The position numbers and the translations under genes are program-made. From the NCBI GenBank assembly GCA_010015675.1, contig ML976988.1, positions 200,806 through 264,805 of the forward strand: 64,000 bases of DNA, read 5' to 3'. The DNA comes from Byssothecium circinans (lineage: Eukaryota > Ascomycota > Dothideomycetes > Pleosporales > Massarinaceae). Shown one piece after another: positions 46,040 through 54,950 of the stretch. The number at the start of each line of letters is the position of its first letter. The stretch's first letter is position 1. Below the pieces are notes generated by a model. It ran no database searches, was not told the DNA's origin, and saw only the letters and a program-made list of their open reading frames with translations.

Positions 46040-47926
46040 ATGGACATCAATGCTATCGTTTACGGCAATGCGAAGTCCTCAGTACCCCCTCGACCCGACG
46101 TCTACATCGATGAGGAAGCCGAAGTCGGGCAGAAGGCACGGCCTCTCAACAAACCACGCCCACTTTCTTCCATAGCAGAAGGAGACGACCACGACAAGAA
46201 ATCAAATACATCTTACGCTGCCTCAAAGAAGAAGCACGAGTCCTACGATCTTGCGGGTAGTGTTTTCCTGATCACGAACGATGGGAACACGCTCCACCTA
46301 CCCATGCCCTCAAACAGCAAGTATGACCCTCTCAACTGGGGTCGGTGGAAGTCCTTGGGTGCAACGGTCGCTATATGGTGGTACTCTATCGTCGCCCTCG
46401 CTGGTGTGCAAGCAGCTAGCCTGATGATGGGGGGCCTCAGGAGAGATTTCCCACCAGAAGTAAGCCATGATTTTCGTCCTCAACTCCTTTCTGCTTGTGC
46501 TCTTGCTAATAGGTACCCAACAGGATTCCCTTCTGTGGAGTATCGACGCTCTTCTCATAATGCCCACGCTCTCTATGGCGGTAGGGGCGTTCATCTGGGT
46601 TCCGCTTAGCTTAGCTCTTGGACGCCGCCCAGTGTTTCTCATTGTATCGTTTATGACCTTCTTTGCTACCCTTTGCGCTGGGTATGCTGAGACATTCGGC
46701 CAACTTCTGACCTGCCTATGCTTCCTTGGGTTCGGAGAAGCGTTTGCACTGACTTTGGTACGCCATTCTCCATAGTCTCTTATACAGCATACTGACCGTA
46801 TCAGGCCATCCTAATGGTGATCGATATGACGTTCATCCACCAGCGATCCAATGCCCTTGCCGCGCTATGGTCAATGACAGGCCTCCTGGGATCCTGTGCC
46901 CTATGCCTCGTGCCATATCTCTCTAATAACGGCCAAGACTGGCGCCTATACTACCATGAGTGGTCTATAGCAACCGGTATCGCCTTTCTACTCGCCTTTT
47001 TCCTTTCTCCCGAGAGCTACTTCAAGCGACCTACAGTCGCCTTCAATGGTCTCATTCTCCTCCAGACCTCGACCGAGAAACTCACTGTCTTCGAAGATCA
47101 CGGTGCCCAGTCGGACATATACAAAGACCTACCGGATTTCCCGATCGATGACGACAAGAATCAGAGCAGCTTCCATCTCGTTGGCCTTGGGCGCTCACCC
47201 TTCGCATCATGGACGTCTATGGGCAGGTGCTATCTTCAGGTCATCTTCTGTTTCGCCAACCCCCTTATTTTTTGGGTTCTTGTCGCCTCTGCATTTAACT
47301 TTGCCGGCATGATGTACATTGGCTCGACGTTCAGTACTATACTTAGCGCCGCGCCCTACAACCAGCCTGATTCGCAGATCGTATTTGTCAATCTCTCCTC
47401 AGGTATCGGCGGAGGTCTTGCCTACTTCTTCTCGGGTATGGCTATGTGTAGCATACTCAAGCACCTCTCGAAACGCAACAAGGGTGTTCGAGAAGCTGAA
47501 CACCTTCTCGTCGGCTACGTCACCCCTGTCGTCACAGGAGCCCTCAGCACGTTGTTGTATGGACTGGCAGTACACAACGACTGGCATTACGGCTGGTACT
47601 ACGTCGCATATGGGCTGAATGGTTTTTCATGGGTATCTTTATCCATCGTCAACACACTCTGGGTCACTGAAGCGTTCCCTCGCTGGGCTGCTCCTGCTCT
47701 TGTCGTTGTTGGTGGAGGCTGCTACCTGATTAGCCATGGCATGAGCGCTGTAATCGTGCCTTTGGTCCGTGCACAGGGTTATTTACTGGTGGGTATCGAA
47801 TTCACTGTCCTACAAATCATTGGTGGGCTGATCGCACTTCCGATCGCGTTCTGGGGTAAAGGGATTCGTCAGAGCATTCATGGACGATGGGCGAATGAAC
47901 GTAGTGGTGCTCTGAGGCCGTTGTGA
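46040..47926 (+). CDS. Major facilitator superfamily (MFS) transporter, drug/H+ antiporter-like
   Basis: Three exons (46040-46459, 46524-46757, 46805-47926; introns 64 and 47 nt) give 591 aa. A cytosolic N-terminus of about 100 residues leads to the NPLNW-like motif DPLNWGRWKS that precedes helix 1 in many fungal MFS carriers. About twelve hydrophobic helices follow. A loop 2-3 signature resembling G-x-x-x-D/R-R-x-G appears as SLALGRRPVFL. A long central loop is acidic (FPIDDDKNQSS), and helix 11-12 ends near PIAFWGKG. Such proteins move small organic molecules at the plasma membrane, but the substrate cannot be read from sequence. Transposon remnants lie on both sides. The coding frame is intact. 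Confidence 0.88.
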
Positions 47927-48039
47927 GAGGGTGAGCATGCACTGGACTGGGCTGAACACTCACCATCCATTGCTGGGCATTTCTTATTTGCATTGGTCCG
48001 CTGTTCTTCGCCGGCGAAGACGTTGGGAAATCCACTGAC

Positions 48040-48044
48040 GAAGA
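48040..48044 (+). repeat. Target site duplication GAAGA, left copy
   Basis: The five bases before the 5' LTR are GAAGA. The same five bases follow the 3' LTR at 49657-49661, as expected of integrase-mediated insertion. Confidence 0.85.
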
Positions 48045-48473
48045 TGTCACGTAGGATATACGGTGGATATATGAAGGCTCATTATGTGATCGGACGATTG
48101 TTCTCCCAGCTCTATGTATATAGTCTCATCTGATCTCACCTCAATACACTACTATGGTATCCAGCGAAAGTAGTGTGACGGCCAGTGCGCAGCAAGGGTG
48201 TGCGACGCTGCTAATTTGGGGTTTGCGAAAGCCCTTACTACATAAAATACCACACTAAATTGTGTTTAAACTAACGCTTAGGGGGCGCTTAACTCTACAC
48301 AGTAATTGACGCACAAGGTGGCCACACTAATTATTGAATACGACGATATAAAAATTCTTACTTCCGGCGTCTCACACCCTTGCTGCGCACTGGCCGTCAC
48401 ACTACTTTCGCTGGATACCATAGTAGAGCTTCGCTCTCCTGAATACTCTCCCTAAGCTCTATTTTCCTCCACA
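48045..48473 (+). repeat. 5' LTR of the TRIM-like element, split by a MITE
   Basis: 429 bp as found. Without the 272 bp MITE and one TA it is 155 bp, the same length as the 3' LTR. Confidence 0.88.
48152..48423. mobile_element. Nested MITE with 57 bp terminal inverted repeats inside the 5' LTR
   Basis: The ends (CTATGGTATCCAGCGAAAGT, continuing) are inverted copies over 57 bp with one mismatch. TA flanks both sides (48150-48151 and 48424-48425). The 3' LTR of the host element carries the uninterrupted site (ATACACTAGAGC), which fixes both ends of the insertion. The interior has no coding capacity. TA duplication points to a Tc1/mariner-type transposase acting in trans. Confidence 0.93.
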
Positions 48474-48839
48474 GTTATAAGCCCGGCTTCATCTTTGCTC
48501 ACTCAAAGCACTGCGCAATGCTCTAGGAGAGATTCAGTAGCTCCATCCTACCGTCGCCCTCAGCCGTCGCGCTCACGGAGCCGTCGCCCTGCCGTCGCCG
48601 TCGCCCTCGCTCTTGCCCACTACCTACCCTCAGCTCTTAGAGCTCTCTATAACAATAGAGAGCCTCTGCTTGGGGCTGTGGTTGTGGGGATACCACGTCT
48701 CACTAAGCGTTTCAAGAGCGTTTCAACCACGGAGCCCCTATACAGCCAAAGGCCTTAGCTGTATACACTAAGCCCTAGCGCGCTCACCACCTAGCCTTAG
48801 CTCTCACACGGAGACTGAGCGCTTACCACAGAGCCCCAG

Positions 48840-49400
48840 AGCTCACCGCCTGATGAGCTCAATAGCTCTGCCCTACACTAAGCCACAGCGCTCACCCATG
48901 AGCTCGATAGCTCTCACCTGATGAGCTCGATAGCTCTGCCCTACACTAAGCCTCAGTGCTCACACAGAGCCTGAGCACGACCTATAGCCTCAGCGCTCAT
49001 ACGGAGCCTGAGCGCTCGACTATAGAGCTTGATAGCTCACCTGCCTTGCCTCTCCTACGCGCAGGAGAGGGCAGTAATCGTCTGGTAGTCCTTAGGGAAG
49101 TCAACTTAACCACAGAGGAGGACGCGCTAGGATCACGGGTATAAAGCGCCCACAGGGGGTAGGAGCTAGCCGCTAGCCACTACGCTCTACCCTTAGCCTC
49201 TCAAAGGAGCGGCTGAACTTCTGCAGCGCTCTACGAAGCCAAGAGCTAATATGCTCACCTGGAGTACTAGCCAAGTAGCTCTCGCGACTAGCTACTGCCT
49301 AAGCCAAAGTGCTCACCTAAGCGAAGACACATGCCGCTTACCACAAAGCCCAGCGCTCACCCTTGAGCTCGATAGCTCTGCCTTATACCGAGCTAAAGCG
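48840..49400 (+). repeat. Imperfect internal repeats of the TRIM-like element
   Basis: Variants of GAGCTCGATAGCTCT followed by GCCCTACACTAAGCC and CAGCGCTCAC recur (around 48850, 48900, 48925, 49025 and 49360). The core is near-palindromic because it contains AGCT twice. No protein is encoded. Confidence 0.75.
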
Positions 49401-49501
49401 CTCTCTCTCCCCCTCTCCTTTGTTCTCCCTTTAGATAGCTCTATGTTGTTCTCTCCGCTCTGGAGCAGGTAAACAGCTGTGTGCTGCTCGCCTAGGGGCT
49501 G

Positions 49502-49656
49502 TGTCGCGTAGGATATACGGTGGATATATAAAGGCTCATTAGGTGATCGGACGACTGTTCTCCCGGCTCTATGTATATAGTCTCATCTAATCTCACCTCA
49601 ATACACTAGAGCTTCGCTCTCCTGAATACTCTCCCTGAGTTCTATTTTCCTCCACA
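49502..49656 (+). repeat. 3' LTR of the TRIM-like element
   Basis: 155 bp, TGTC...CACA, without the MITE. Its right side is followed by the GAAGA target duplication at 49657-49661. Confidence 0.88.
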
Positions 49657-49661
49657 GAAGA
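49657..49661 (+). repeat. Target site duplication GAAGA, right copy
   Basis: Identical to the five bases at 48040-48044. Confidence 0.85.
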
Positions 49662-50048
49662 CTTTTCATATGTTTTTCTTGAAGGGTTTTAGATGGTAGA
49701 CGTAGTCCGCAGTCGGGATTTCATGCGCGCTCCGTACCGGGATTCAAGAAGCTGCTCAATGGCTCGATGTATTATATTTGCGTAGAGATGTAGATACAGT
49801 TACAATTACGATAGAAACATGGTGAAATCGAGCCTTTCGTTTCCAAAAAGTTGCCTGAGAACGAAATACTAGACTACTCCCACAGATACGGGCTCACAGT
49901 GTCCCAATCCCTTTGCTTTTCTTACTCCCAGCCCGGCTGAAATCTGCCTGAGGATAGGCCCCGGTTGGGCGTCTTTGTCTTGAGAGCACTGCACCAGCCA
50001 CACAATGCCGGTTACGGAACACTGAACATGCAACGTCAAGAGCCACAT

Positions 50049-50126
50049 ACCCAACCTGCATAACCAACCTGCATAACCAACCTGCATTATCAACGTGCAT
50101 TATCAACGTGCATTATCAACGTGCAT
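50049..50126. repeat. 13 bp minisatellite, six units in two variants
   Basis: Six abutting 13-mers. The first three are the AACCAACCTGCAT type (the very first begins ACCC) and the last three are exactly TATCAACGTGCAT. The two types differ at three positions and occur as two uniform blocks. Confidence 0.92.
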
Positions 50127-50253
50127 AGCAAGATAGAGTTATACGAATGTACTCCGTATGTAACCCATCACCCGTCAAGAGTTGGCAACACGTTGGTAAC
50201 AAGGAGCACCTAGCACTCACGTTTCGAAACAAACTAGGCCTGTAACGTCGTTA

Positions 50254-50429
50254 CGAGAGACGCACCAAACCTAGCAGCCCCTTCCCCCCAGCAGTTTCAA
50301 GAACTGTTCACAACTTTATGCACACCTATTAAATTACCGGTTTAGAAGCGTTTTTGGACCGTTTTTAAGTTTTTAACTGTTGGATACAAGAAACGTTAAG
50401 CAGAGGGCTGCCGGGTTTGGTTCTTCCCG
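50254..50429. mobile_element. Possible short MITE with imperfect inverted ends
   Basis: ACCAAACCTAGCAGCCCC on the left matches the reverse complement of GGGCTGCCGGGTTTGGT on the right with two changes. The similarity extends outward imperfectly to TA dinucleotides at 50252-50253 and 50430-50431. At 176 bp with an AT-rich middle it resembles a degenerate MITE. The imperfect outer ends make this tentative. Confidence 0.45.
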
Positions 50430-50802
50430 TAGTGCAGTGATGGGGGTAATCATAATCATGATCACTAAATAATTAATTACTAAGTTAACCTAATCATTCC
50501 CGTGTAATGTATTGTGATAACTGTTAGAACTGTAGCTGTGCGGAGTCTGTGCCAAGCGCTCCGGGATATTGTTAAATCCGATCTCTACTGTGTAGATTGG
50601 GAGCAGGGCTGAGGCTCAGACGGCCCCGGCCATTGTACCACTATGAGATGCGGTCCAACGCACGATTAAATCTACCTTTTGATCCTTCATACGGCTCCCT
50701 ATTCTACTCTAACCCGTATAGACTAGGAAATCCGGAGCCAACTTCCCAATTGCTCAGCCTCAGGGGCGACTACCAGCAATACGACAACCCAGCCCAATAG
50801 CC

Positions 50803-52560
50803 ATGGCAGCAACCACCATAAATGGCCTACCTCCCATAACCCCCTCAGCCCCCCGCATCCTCATCATCGGCGCCGGCTCCCGCGGCCACGCCTATGCAAA
50901 ACCTATATCCGTATCCCGCACAGCCCACATAGTCGGCGTTTGCGAACCCGACCACTTCAAGCGGACCGTGTTCGGCGAGCAATACATCTGGGGCCCCGAG
51001 GAGCGCTCAGCAAGAGAATGGGAAGCATTCGACAGCTGGTCGGACTGGATCGAGTATGAGGAGGTGCGACAGGCGCGGGTCGAGGCCAGGGAGGTTCGGA
51101 AAGGGCATCCGGAGTTCGAGCGCGTGGACGCGGTGATTGTTTGCGTGCTGGATGAATTGCATGTCCATGTTTGCAAGGCGCTGGCCCCTCTCAACCTGCA
51201 TGTCCTATGCGAGAAGCCCCTCGCAATTTCTTTAGGGGATGTGGTGGGCATTTACGATGCTACGACAAGAGCGTGGGAGAAGAACGGAGGGAAGAAGACT
51301 ATTTTTGGCATCTGTCATGTGCTGAGGTACAGTCCGCATAACATGTTATTAAGGAAGTTGGTGCGGGAGGAGGGCGTTATCGGGAACGTACTGAGTATCG
51401 AGCATACGGAGCCGGTCGGATGGTGGCACTTCAGTCACTCTTATGTGCGGTGAGTAACCTGCTCAGACACAGAATTCAGAGCTAACCACGGTCGTAGAGG
51501 CAACTGGCGTCGAAAAGACACCTCCGCACCCTCCATCCTCACAAAATCCTGCCACGACATCGACTTTCTCCTCTGGCTACTCTGCTCTCCAGCATACCCA
51601 ACATCAACTGAGAAACCACACTTCCCAAGCACTATCGCCTCTTCCGGCACCCTGAACCTCTTCCGCAAAGCCCACAAGCCCAAAGCCGCCGGCTCTGCAA
51701 CAAACTGCCTCTCCTGCCCCGTCGAAAAGGACTGCATCTACAGCGCCAAACGCATCTACGTGGACCTGCATTTCAACCAGGGCGACATGGAATGGCCGGT
51801 CAAGGTCGTGGTCCCGGACATCGGCGTGAGACAGGGAACCGCGTCCGCTCGTCGGAAACTGCGGAACCTGGTCCCTGACATTGAAGACATCTCCGTGAAA
51901 GAAGGAAACGCCTCTGCGCGCCAGAAACTGCTCGACGTCCTGGCTGAGGACTACCCCGCGGGGACTCCAGACGCCAACATCAAAGACCGCAATTGGTTTG
52001 GCCGCTGCGTTTGGGAATGCGATAACGATGTCTTTGATGACCAGCATGTGACTATAACTTGGGACGATGATCCGCTGCCCACCTCAGCAGAGTCCACGAA
52101 CGAGGCCTTTGCCCCAGAGCACCGCAACCCTATCGACAACAGCTCTCTCAACCACCGCGCAGCAAAAACAGCATACTTTCACATGACCGCCAATACGCAG
52201 GTTATCTGCGAACGCCGCGGTCGCATCTACGGCACGCGCGGCGAAATCGCCTACGACAGCACCACCATCACCGTGCACGACTTCGCGACCGGCTTAACTG
52301 CAACGCATTGGCCCAAGCGCGAGGGCGGCGGCCACGGGGGCGGAGATTTGGGGCTCGCTTCCAATTTTGTGAGGGCGGTGCAGGCGGTGAAGAATGGCGA
52401 GGTGGAGGCCGAGGGCGCTCAGAAGATCTTTTTGGGTTGTAGTTTTGAGGAGGTGATCAGGAGTCATGTGGCGGTTTTTGCGGCGGAGGAGGCGGTGGGG
52501 AAGGATGGGAGTTCTGTGAGGTGGAGTGAGTATTGGAAGGACAAGGTTAAAGGGAAGTAA
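50803..52560 (+). CDS. Gfo/Idh/MocA family NAD(P)-dependent oxidoreductase
   Basis: Two exons (50803-51449 and 51498-52560, 48 nt intron) give 569 aa. The N-terminal Rossmann fold has the dinucleotide loop RILIIGAGSRGHAYA. The family catalytic segment EKPLAIS follows HVLC at about residue 138. The second domain has HDIDFLLWLL after the splice and a CLSCPVEKDCIYSAKRIY cysteine cluster that occurs in a subset of the family. The protein is longer than the usual 350-450 aa, partly because of a local duplication (ASARRKL / ASARQKL with preceding VPDI) at about residues 327-370. Members oxidise or reduce sugars, polyols and their derivatives; the substrate here is unknown. It sits between the transposon island and a secreted esterase. 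Confidence 0.88.
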
Positions 52561-53315
52561 AGTAAGGTTGTTATATTATGAAGAGATCAATTAACGTAAA
52601 GCACCATCGAACCGCTCAAAATTCCTTAGCGGAAAATCAAATATTCAACCTTTAATAACAATTTAAATACTAGAGCTATTTTCTAATCAACTGCTATTGT
52701 ACCAAAGTAGCTCGGACCTTCCGAAGCCATTGTTCCGAACTCGGAACATGTACTAGTCCCAAATTCGAATATCTGCTATTCTTGTGCCCATGTCGGACCT
52801 TCTTCTCGTGTTGGGTCGTCCCTATCATTCCGACGTCCTGCCGTTAGTCCCAACAGTCGTGATATAAGTGGGTATCAGCGGCCCGTCTTCTCCTTTCCAA
52901 GCACGACGCATGCGACGCTCAAATGTCATAGCAAACTATGCATCTTTGCGACGGCGGCAAGGCCCGAAACGACATATGCCAGCTCAACATCACTTGTACC
53001 CGGGTCCACTACACAGGCCGTGCATTGATAATGTTTTGAGGTTGCATGATAGGGGGTACCATGGTACTGCATGACGGCATGAAGTAAAGGGCGTGGATAC
53101 ATTCTGAAGGCGACATACAGAATGGAGAAAGGGAGTCGGCACGATTGAAGGTTGACGTGGTACGGCCTGACAAGTGACAGCGGCGAAATGCCTGCTAGCA
53201 TGAATTGTTCATTATCGAGTATCCGCCGTCCTCCGCTGCACATACATATAAGGACTTGGAGAGACAGTGTGCAAAAAAGATACCAGTACTCTTTCCGTAA
53301 TCCATCCCAATCACA
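52561..53315. other. Intergenic region, nothing specific seen
   Basis: 755 bp, AT-rich at its left end (3' untranslated region of the oxidoreductase) and presumably the esterase promoter at its right. A TATAAG box lies at about 53246-53252, 65 bp before the esterase ATG. Confidence 0.5.
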
Positions 53316-54391
53316 ATGAAGACGACAACCCTCCTCTCTTCCCTCGCCCTCGCCCACTCACTGGGTATCGCTTCGGCTAAAGCAAGCGCCGGGTGTGGCA
53401 AAACCCTACCAGCAGGTTTAACACCTGGTGGACCGTCTCAGAATCTTACGCTAGAATCCGAATCTCAAATCAACTCGACTATCACAAGGGCGTTTCGGAC
53501 TTATTTGCCCGAACAATTCTCGGCGAATAACGATAATGCTAAACCGCTTATTCTCGCCTTCCATGGCCAATTGCAGCCGGCGCGGTCCATGGAGACGATC
53601 ACAAATCTTTCAGCGCCGTTCTTCAACAGAGAAGCGGTTGTGGTTTATCCGGAAGGGCTGTTTTATCAATCGGTAGGCGGAGTAAGTCGTCCGCTTCTTT
53701 CCGAAGGTCTGACACTGATACATACCAGCAACAATGGCTTGGGGATCCGGCGGCGTCTCCGTCGTCAGTGGTTGATGATCGCATCTTCGCCGAAGAGCTT
53801 CTTGACTATGTCACATCTTCCTTCTGTATCGACGAACAACGCATTTACGTGACTGGGCTGTCCAACGGCGGTGGACTCGCCAACCTCCTCGCTTGTAGTC
53901 CTACCCTAAATCGCCGCATCGCAGCCTTCGCAACCGTAGCAGCAGCTCACTACACCGATGCCGCGCTCACCGAGCCTCTCTTCGGTGCCGGCTGTGATCC
54001 ACAACTTCAAAACGGTCGGTATCTCCCCATAATGGAAATGCACGGCTTGAACGACTCTGTCATCGCCTACGATGGGGACAATTCGCCCGCGCCGCCTACC
54101 ATTCCGCTCGGCGAATGGGTCAACGCATGGATCGACAGGGAACGCTGTGGGAGCATGCAAACCTCAACAGAGTCTCTCGAGGGAGGAAATGTCACAAGAT
54201 CGGCGATGACTTGTGGTCGTGCGAGAGATCTTGTTGTCCATTATGCGATTAATAACTTCGGGCACGGATGGCCGGCAACGCTGTGGCAGGGTCAGCCTTT
54301 TGAGCAGTTGAGGTTGGGCCCGACGACGTGGAATGCGACGAGTGTGATTGTGGAGTGGTTTAATAAGTGGACGTTGGATGCGAGTGCGTAG
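53316..54391 (+). CDS. Secreted CE1-type esterase (feruloyl esterase / polyhydroxybutyrate depolymerase-like)
   Basis: Two exons (53316-53681 and 53729-54391, 47 nt intron) give 342 aa. Residues 1 to about 21 (MKTTTLLSSLALAHSLGIAS) are a typical signal peptide, so the enzyme is probably secreted. An alpha/beta-hydrolase core follows: oxyanion region LILAFHG, nucleophile S166 in TGLSNGGG, acid D230 in MHGLNDSV and histidine H300 in NFGHGWP. Cysteines at about 27, 154, 177, 210, 261 and 283 could form the disulfides known in this family. It most resembles fungal feruloyl esterases that release ferulate from plant arabinoxylan. An acetylxylan or polyester substrate is also possible. Several NxS/T sites occur. 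Confidence 0.87.
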
Positions 54392-54950
54392 AGTAGATAG
54401 ATAGCCCAGGTACCTAGGCAGCGGTAGTACCGAGTTGCTAAATCCCAGGCTTTTCCAGTTGGAAGAGTTGAGACGACGATACAAATTGCTTTTCCTTGCT
54501 TTGTGCAATGTGGAGAGCCGTAAATAGGGCTGCTTCTCATCCGCACCGCCACATCTGATAGGCTGTCCGAGGGCGGGGCAATATGGTGATGAAACAAAGA
54601 AACCCGTGATCTCGCGGCTGTTACCTGGCCAACGCAGCTTATCTAAATAAACGCCCAAGCCACCATCAATGACCACCCGGCCGCACGCACTGTCAACCCC
54701 GAACTCCACCTCCAGTATTGCATCACCATCTACACCACACAATTCGCCGTCTGGCAGGTCTCTTCACTACCTCTACTGCATCGACGCGCTTTTTTCTCAA
54801 GCGCATCCCCACCAACCGCGACCGAGCGCCCGCCACGACAACGTACACACCTGCATTCCTCGCTTGACTGCTCCCCCACTTGCACGCAGATCATCGTGCA
54901 TGCGCGCTTGATTCCTCACGACGAGCCCGCTGGGAGGCTGCAAAGTCAAT
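54392..54950. other. Intergenic region between the esterase and ase1
   Basis: 559 bp; contains the ase1 promoter and 5' untranslated region (pyrimidine-rich at about 54760-54880). No other feature seen. Confidence 0.5.

Larger units (their letters stand above)
48045..49656 (+). mobile_element. TRIM-like non-autonomous LTR retroelement, 1612 bp
   Basis: Two 155 bp direct repeats (48045-48473 once the nested MITE and its TA duplication are removed, and 49502-49656) both begin TGTC and end CACA, the TG...CA ends of an LTR. They differ at 8 of 155 positions. A 5 bp target duplication (GAAGA) flanks the whole. The 1028 bp internal part has no gag, protease, reverse transcriptase or integrase frame. 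It is made largely of imperfect repeats around GAGCTCGATAGCTCT. This is the structure of a terminal-repeat retrotransposon in miniature. A primer-binding site could not be assigned, and orientation is arbitrary. It lies 119 bp after the MFS stop codon. Confidence 0.85.
47927..50802. other. Transposon-dominated intergenic region
   Basis: Between the MFS gene and the oxidoreductase gene. It contains the TRIM-like LTR element with nested MITE (48045-49656), a 13 bp minisatellite (50049-50126) and a further possible MITE (50254-50429). Apart from these I see no gene. Confidence 0.8.

Noticed and set aside
48495..49472. Protein-coding genes inside the LTR element
   Set aside because: The frames are short, Ser/Arg/Leu-rich and made of the internal repeats; no gag, reverse transcriptase or integrase motifs.
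48045..49656. Heavy repeat-induced point mutation in the LTR element
   Set aside because: Only three of seven transitions are in CpA/TpA context, and the interior is not AT-rich.
54164..54742. Minus-strand open frame of 192 codons antisense to the esterase end
   Set aside because: It starts in intergenic DNA, is antisense to a clear alpha/beta-hydrolase coding sequence and has no recognisable motif.
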